Positions 58,162 to 64,000 of a DNA stretch of 64,000 nucleotides are shown piece after piece. The notes beneath the pieces are model-generated. The model saw only the letters and a list, made by a program, of their open reading frames with translations, was not told where the DNA came from and made no database searches. The position numbers were made by a program, and so were the translations under genes. The stretch comes from Endomychus coccineus (taxonomy: Eukaryota > Arthropoda > Insecta > Coleoptera > Endomychidae): positions 76,734,633 through 76,798,632 of the forward strand of contig OY294068.1 of assembly GCA_958510875.1 (NCBI GenBank), given 5' to 3'. Every line of letters starts with the position of its first letter. The first letter of the stretch is position 1.

Positions 58162-58517
58162 TACAACAATATTATTCCGCGATTTATATGACATGAGTGT
58201 TTTCGAAGGTGATTCTCAATTTTCTAACGCCTTTCTGAAGCTGTGGGTCCCAACTTCGAATTATAATAGAACTGCAGTTTTATCTTGGTGTAGAATCATC
58301 TCCAACTAAAACATCTGTCAATAAAATTTGAAATTGTGGAGTTATCGTTCAATATTAGAAAAGCGTCCATTAATTTATTTGCATCGGCAAAATTTGTCAG
58401 GTACGTATGATATTATGATATATATATTCTTGGGTAAGTAGCTATATTTATTTTTCACAACTAGAATTCATCGAATTTGTAGAATTGTTAAAATTCAATC
58501 AGGCAACACTAACAGAA
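58162..58517 (+). repeat. Right ~355-bp direct repeat
   Basis: Partner of 53836-54189, in the same orientation and 4326 bp away. It lies just upstream of the small spliced gene's promoter. It carries the same open frame (SVFEGDSQFSNAFLKLW, then SNYNRTAVLSWCRIISN), preceded by a possible splice acceptor TTGCAG at 58126-58131. Differences from the left copy are spread evenly. Confidence 0.85.
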
Positions 58518-59489
58518 CCACTGGCCCCAATTTGAGTAACACTATCTGTTTCTGTATTCAAGTCGTGGATGTCAATTTAATTGTGTTTACATTTTGAAAT
58601 AGTTGCATGGGGTAAAAAAAATTGATAAATATAACTTATATTTATTATCAATATTTTATATTTCATTTATAATCTATTCCGAAGCATCCATCGGAAAGAT
58701 CTTATCGTGACAACGGGTTTAATTGAAACATAATTAAAATATCATGTCACCTTTAATAACGACGTAATGGATTGTCGTATACATAGTAGCATATTTTTGA
58801 TCAATTACTTCTAACTAGAAATGAAATTGGAAACAAAACTATTAAATATAGATTTAATTATTACCGGTATGCGATAAATGTACAATTCGAACAAATAAAC
58901 CGTGAGGGGTGTCACGCTTCATACATTGTAATTTTATCGGAGAATGGACTTTCATTATTTGACCCATTTCAAAGTCGTTATCGATAGTTATTAATTTTAT
59001 AGTGTTCAATTAGAGTTGTTATATGGCGAGTTTTAATTACTGCAATAAAATTACAATGTATTCGAACATATACCGGATTCATTCTGACTTTATATGAGAA
59101 TAAGATTCTTTCGCTGTAGTATCCATTCAATAGTTGTGTCGGGCAGTGGCATATAGAGGTTAGTCAATAATTACATTTTACTGATTTAATTGAGAATGAT
59201 GCGAGGCAGATGAAGTGTCCATTTGTAACAATAACGTGTCTCAAATTTTTTAGATGTACATTTTCTTTACGCCGTATTAATGCTACATTTTTATCACTTT
59301 TTTTGTTTCATATGGTCCCAAATTCCTATTAACTGTTTTAACTTTTGTTGTTTTATAATTTTTCTAGTAGACTTTTGAATCTACTTGTATTTTTTCTAAA
59401 TTACACTCTTTATTGACAATGTGTAAACGCCAAATGGAATAAATTCATTATTTCGATTACTGTACATATTTAACAAAAATCATGACATA
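58518..59489. other. Intergenic, no gene seen
   Basis: AT-rich with no recognised feature. Confidence 0.4.
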
Positions 59490-59605
59490 CGTGAAATTTG
59501 AATTATAAATTGACTTCGAAGGTTGCAGAATAAAACTCAAATTTTACACGAAACTTTTAACATTTAATTTACAAATGCTGACAAATTGTTTCACCACACT
59601 GTGGC
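59490..59605. repeat. Left arm of inverted PLE 3' sequence
   Basis: GCTGACAAATTGTTTCACCA and CATTTAATTTACAAATG recur inverted at 62525-62590. The arm continues outward with GAATAAAACTC shared with 62655-62680. With the coding ends at 59670-60010 and 62445-62522 it forms one inverted pair. Confidence 0.65.
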
Positions 59606-59669
59606 ATTATCGAAGCGATGAGTTATCAACTAAAGCTAAATCTAAAAGTATGTCCTTAAATATCAGGGA

Positions 59670-60010
59670 TTAGAATGTAGTACAAATTGATGGATGGGTG
59701 GATAATAGTAAGGACGTGTTTACAAAATTGTTAACAAGCGGTGAATTATAAGTGTCGATTTGATCATTTAATATCACATTATTATTATTGTTTTTGAGTG
59801 TTTCAATATTTCTATGTCCTTTTTCCTGAATATGTAGAATATCGAGATCAAGGGTGAAATCGTAGTTATGTTCTAACAGGTGATTTGCGTAATTAGTCTT
59901 TTTTTTTTTGAGCTTGTAACTTCTCAAATGTTCGTTGAACCTTGCGCTGAACTGCGTCCAGTTTGTCCCATATATAGAGTACTACAGTAATCACATTTCA
60001 GTCTAAAAAT
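59670..60010 (-). pseudogene. Third PLE fragment: GIY-YIG end, minus strand
   Basis: Minus strand: LKCDYCSTLYMGQTGR (about 60005-59955) is a GIY-YIG core lacking its N-terminus. After a frameshift come NYANHLLEHNYDFTLDLDIL and VILNDQIDTYNSPLVNNFVN, the usual C-terminal helices of a PLE-type nuclease, ending at 59670. The RT is missing. Confidence 0.65.
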
Positions 60011-60349
60011 AGCGAAAAGTCAGTAAACATAATATTAACATATGCAAACTTTAAACCTAAATACAATATAAAAAAAACTCTTTTCGATCAATAGAAAAAA
60101 TAAAAGATGTCGAACTAAAGACAAATATCAAACTTGTATAATTTGATGTCAAGAACCCTTTCCGAGTATTCCCACACAATTGACCATCAGTCTAATTGAA
60201 GATCTTTTAATTTGCAATAATACTTTACCGGTAATAACACCGGAAATATTAAATGTAATCTCACTCTGCATAGACCAAAATTATTTCACAATTAACGATA
60301 AATATTAAAAACAGAAGACCGGACTCCTATGGGTTCGTCATTATCTCCG

Positions 60350-62400
60350 TTGCCAGCAAAAATATTTAGATTAACTTTCGAACTACCGAAAAATAGTTTT
60401 TAAAAAATGAATTATCCTTATTAGAGCTTTATTACAAAGTTGTTCAATCTTTCGAGTCTTTAACTAACTACATTATAATATATTAGTCGCATGGATATTT
60501 TGTGTTATGTGTATTATTGTCTTGTCACTTGGCGTCGTTTGTTGTTGATGTAGGAATTCTCTAAAACATAATCCAGGACAGGCTGCTGTATAATTCCTCC
60601 CTTTTTAGAACGAAGCTTCTTGTGGAAGTTGTACTTTATTTCCTTGTAGTGAAAGTTGAATTGTAGGAGTTTTATTTTGACGTCGATGTTTTCTCTATAA
60701 TTTTGTTATAGCGGAAATTGCTATTACAGCTAATCCTATGTATAGGATAATAGTCCAGATGTTTGGAATGTGGTATTTGAAAGATTCTTCTGTAATAAGT
60801 ATAATATTGTTTGATGGAAGGTCTTTCAAATTCAGAGCCTTTAAATCCACACTAAATTTGAGAACTTCATTTTTTGTGTGTTCGAATTTTAATTTGTTAA
60901 TCACAAGAGGTTGTCCATATGTGCTGTCTATGCACGTCATCTCGTGATTGTGAAAATACGTTTTACATGTGTGTTGTTTTATCAGGTAGATTCCCGTTAG
61001 TTGTCTGGATTCTGTCCCTTCTTGACATTTTATTTTGATTCCTTCTTTTTGGGGGAATATTCCAAGATATTGATTAATTATCTGAAAAGGTCTGACGGCA
61101 GTAGGCGTTATATTGAATTTTAGTTTTAAGGGGTTTCTATCATATTTTGTTACTTGACATATTTCACAATTATTGATATAGTTTTGTATAGATTTTCGTT
61201 GATTATGCCAATAATATACATTTTTTATTTGATTTTCTGTTTCATTTAGTCCTCTATGATTCGTTTTACTCTCATGATAGTTTTGTATAGTTTGTACTAT
61301 TTCGCTATCTTCGATAATATCTACGAGTTTTGTTGTACATTTAATCATATTGAGTTCAGAGCTTTTGAAATATTTCTGTAGCACTTTACTGAATTTTCCG
61401 TAAATGGGGTCTTCGAAATATAAATAATATTTAACTTTCGGTACAATGAAGTCTTTAATGAAATTAATCATTTATTGTTCGTAATTTGTTTATCTTTATA
61501 CAATTTTATTATTGACGGAACTGAGGGTTCATAATTTCCTCCTGAAATAATGATTTGGTTCTTTCCAAAATTTGCTGGACAGTCTGCAATTTGGATCCCT
61601 ATTATGGGCTGTTCCTCGTTAGAGTGAATAGTATCTATGTCTAAATCGTTTACATCTTCAGGTTCTACCATTAAAGATTCAGTTTCCATTTGTCTATCGG
61701 GATCCTCTAGTGAGTCCTTTATTGAAGTTTTCTATATAGTCAAAAATTGCTTTGGGGCTTTAGAAGCAGTTGAAACGTTAAGTTGAATTCGTGATAGAGC
61801 ATCAGCGTTTTTATTCAAAGTATTAATAATTTTCTTTTCCTCTGAGTTCATATGTTCAGTTCGGACGTTAGAAATATCAAATTTTATACTTCCGGTATGT
61901 ATACTGTTGCAATTTAGATTACAATTTTGTTTATATTCGTCGAATTTTTCTGCTAGTAAATGTTTTGTAATGTCCATATTCACTTTTTGTTCTGATCTTG
62001 GTGTAACTGCAATGCAATTAGATTGAATGGGTAGTTTATGATAGTTTATTTTGAGATTGTATAATCCTAGTAAACAATGAAAAAAAAGCTGTGAAAATTA
62101 AATGAGTGAAATTTTAAAGAAGGATTTTCTATCTTAAATAGTTTCGAACATTTTATGAGAGTACTGTACTTTTCTATTGAAGTGCCACGAGCGGTAGAAA
62201 TTTGGAATGGGTCTTTTTGATTAAATTATCGAAGAATTTTTTTGCGATTTCAGGATTAACGAATGATTTTGTGCTACCGATATCCAGTAAGAATTTTAAA
62301 TTATACCCTGGAAATATTATGTATGGTAGTTCACTTTGATTATTTGTTAAATTCATAAGTTCGAAATTTGTTCCGAGGCATCTTCCTCTAAAAAAGAATT
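60350..62400 (-). pseudogene. Errantivirus-like (gypsy with env) relic, heavily deleted
   Basis: Minus-strand fragments in the usual order. A protease remnant contains LLDIGSTKSF (62300-62270). The end of RNase H follows (NADALSRI, about 61810). A short linker frame (61689-61468) overlaps by 4 bp a 258-codon frame (61471-60695). That frame begins with the integrase zinc-binding H-H-C-C segment and then switches in frame to the C-terminal part of an envelope-like protein with a terminal membrane-spanning stretch. A purine-rich tract at 60605-60592 marks the start of a probable 3' LTR, with AATAAA inside it. RT, most of integrase and most of env are missing. I found no matching 5' LTR. Confidence 0.7.
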
Positions 62401-62444
62401 ATCTACTTCTTCTTGTTCTTCGGGAAAATCTACAGCGGGTTCAT

Positions 62445-62522
62445 CATTAACATTATATAATTCAATCGACACACATAATTCACCACTCGTTAACAATTTT
62501 GTGAACACATTCCCACTATTCT
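62445..62522 (+). pseudogene. Fourth PLE fragment: C-terminal tail, plus strand
   Basis: NSIDTHNSPLVNNFVNTF followed by a stop is the mirror-image partner of the tail encoded at 59690-59765 on the minus strand. The following non-coding arm (62525-62690) mirrors 59490-59605. Confidence 0.6.
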
Positions 62523-62524
62523 AG

Positions 62525-62690
62525 CCACAGTGTGGTGAAACAATTTGTCAGCATTTTTAAATTAAATGTTGAAAGTTTTGTGTAAAATTTAAAAACATAT
62601 ACGACCCGCAGACATACTGGTCTTAATTGAAACGCAAGTCAATCCATCCACCAACAAGACCGAGTTTTATTCTCCAACTTCCGAAGTATT
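62525..62690. repeat. Right arm of inverted PLE 3' sequence
   Basis: CCACAGTGTGGTGAAACAAT at 62523-62542 is the inverse of the sequence at 59582-59602. This arm has an extra ~65 bp (around 62595-62660) that the left arm lacks. Confidence 0.65.
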
Positions 62691-62814
62691 ATGAATTCAC
62701 ACTTAAAAATGCGACCCCATATTCAACCCCATTCGAATTACAGATATAACCCATGCATTCAATGTTAGCCATACATCAATAGTAAACATCGAAAGAAAAT
62801 AAAATGCATCCGTA

Positions 62815-63080
62815 CAAAAAGGATATCTACTCAAGGACTTATGGAAGACGATTTTGATAGGAGAACTTATTTTTATGGGCGAAGGATGGACATGTTAGAT
62901 AACGAAAACGTTATGTTTTCTGGTGAGTGTAAATTTGTCACTACTAGTCTACAAAAATTCTCACTGGATGAGAGAAGAACACACGCAATACCATCAAAAA
63001 GATTAATGTTTGAACAGGGATTGTTGAAAACCGCATCATTGGTACCTTTTTCATCGAGGGCAATTTGAATGGCGATCATT
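62815..63080 (+). pseudogene. DDE transposase remnant
   Basis: RRTYFYGRRMDMLDNENVMF followed by SGECKFVTTSLQKF resembles the block around the second catalytic Asp of Tc1/mariner-related DDE_3 transposases (usually FSDEx.F), here with Asp changed to Gly. Only about 45 residues are recognisable. Confidence 0.5.
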
Positions 63081-64000
63081 ATTGGATGACAATTTGAACA
63101 TTTGACCTAAAAACACAGATCTAATTTTTTTTTCATTGAAGCATGACAACACAATTCAATTTTTTACGAATGTGATTTTTTGAAGATTGCTTAATTTTGT
63201 AAAAAATGCCTAATAAAAATGAGCTTGTACATTGTACAAATAACCAAAATATTCAAGGTGGTGCATTCGAGCAGCAAAATTAATTTTTGACGAAAACGGT
63301 CCATTAAATTTGCGTTTTTCATACACCGTTCTGAAGAGGCTTCCAAGACCTTTCAAATGACGTATCACTCAATCCCTCTCCATGTTCAATTTTGAGGGGT
63401 TGGAGTGTCCCCTAAAAGGGGATTACTCGTTCAATCCTCAAATATACGTCAAGAGATGTCCCAAACAAAATCATTCGACGTGTTTCAAGAGATTTTTCCA
63501 CTTACTATGGACAAGAAATATACTGGGTGATCCGTCTGAGATAGAACATTTTGTATATTATAACTAATCAGTAATCAATTTTTTGAATTTCGATTTTAGC
63601 ATTTGCATACATTAACTCGTTTTTTTATTTCGATAAATTCTAACTAATTATTTCTTAGTAATATACTTTCACGTATTCAAACAAATTTTCCTTATGTTAT
63701 AGATGATGTACCAATCTGTCGACAAAGAGCTGAACGCTACACAGGGTCGAGAACGGGTCGTAAGAAGTGCTGTTGAACGTGATCACAAAATATTTATTCA
63801 AAGAACAATACACATTGATTGTTTGTAAATAAAACTCTATTTTATTTATTTTATTTTATCTCTCAAGCTTGCTGGTCATCATTAATATTCTAGCATACCC
63901 ATCATTGTATGGCGCGTTGGATGAGTATTCGCTGGAGTTGATAATTCAATAAGAAAAAATACAGATTTTTAGTATGTGCAATAATAAGAATTTCAGTAAA
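63081..64000. other. Intergenic, no gene seen
   Basis: CCCTAAAAGGGGATTACTCG and TACTGGGTGATCCGTCTGAG near 63410-63540 look like transposon-end sequence of the preceding relic's class, but no pair was found. Confidence 0.35.

Noticed and set aside
53836..58517. The two 355-bp direct repeats as LTRs of one retroelement
   Set aside because: No TG...CA ends, no primer-binding site or purine tract next to them, no gag/pol between them, and about 5% divergence.
1..64000. CRISPR arrays, bacterial operons, rRNA genes
   Set aside because: No regularly spaced repeats with unique spacers, no ribosome-binding-site organisation and no rRNA-like sequence; the window is eukaryotic.

Overview
This 64 kb window is AT-rich animal DNA, most likely from an insect. 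The clearest support is a pair of two-exon RR-2 cuticular protein genes with TATA promoters, together with insect-type Tc1/mariner, Penelope-like, MULE, Crypton and gypsy/errantivirus-like relics. A beetle is my best guess, but the sequence does not prove the order. No prokaryotic features were seen.

Layout. 0-7 kb: sparse, with a decayed hAT-like transposase (1.7-2.9 kb), a decayed Tc1 transposase (4.2-4.8 kb) and a TIR element (6.2-7.2 kb). 7.2-14.1 kb: a nested transposon stack. A minus-strand jockey-like LINE is interrupted by a complete LTR retrotransposon (perfect 5-bp target duplication, but with much of pol deleted in frame) and by a 1.15-kb fold-back element; a 600-bp tandem duplication then copied the LTR/LINE/fold-back junctions. 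15-18.6 kb: more LINE relics and a MULE with a FLYWCH-like finger. 20-31.4 kb: the two cuticle genes, paralogous in promoter, signal-peptide exon and RR-2 exon, separated by a transposase relic and a 1.3-kb palindromic element built from a related transposase. 31.4-42.1 kb: simple repeats and Penelope-like element (PLE) material, including a nearly intact RT/GIY-YIG ORF, further PLE 3' fragments, several hammerhead-ribozyme-like sequences and a 1.1-kb palindrome. 42.1-47.9 kb: an 11-exon minus-strand Crypton-type tyrosine recombinase gene, now broken by stops and frameshifts, in which every intron is phase 1.

53.8-58.5 kb is the most unusual part. Two ~355-bp direct repeats bracket 4 kb that holds Fanzor-like (TnpB-related) fragments, a compact gene with TATA, Inr and poly(A) signal encoding a 164-aa protein with three 30-aa repeats, and a small intron-rich gene whose last four exons are tandemly duplicated. 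Between the two copies the introns, UTR and intergenic DNA are almost identical, while every exon substitution I could find changes the protein and every indel is a multiple of three. 59.5-64 kb: a deleted errantivirus-like element flanked by outward-facing PLE 3' fragments, and a last DDE transposase relic.

Only four loci look like functional genes: the two cuticle genes, the compact 164-aa gene and the small spliced gene. Almost everything else is transposable-element debris. All assignments come from reading motifs; no database search was run.
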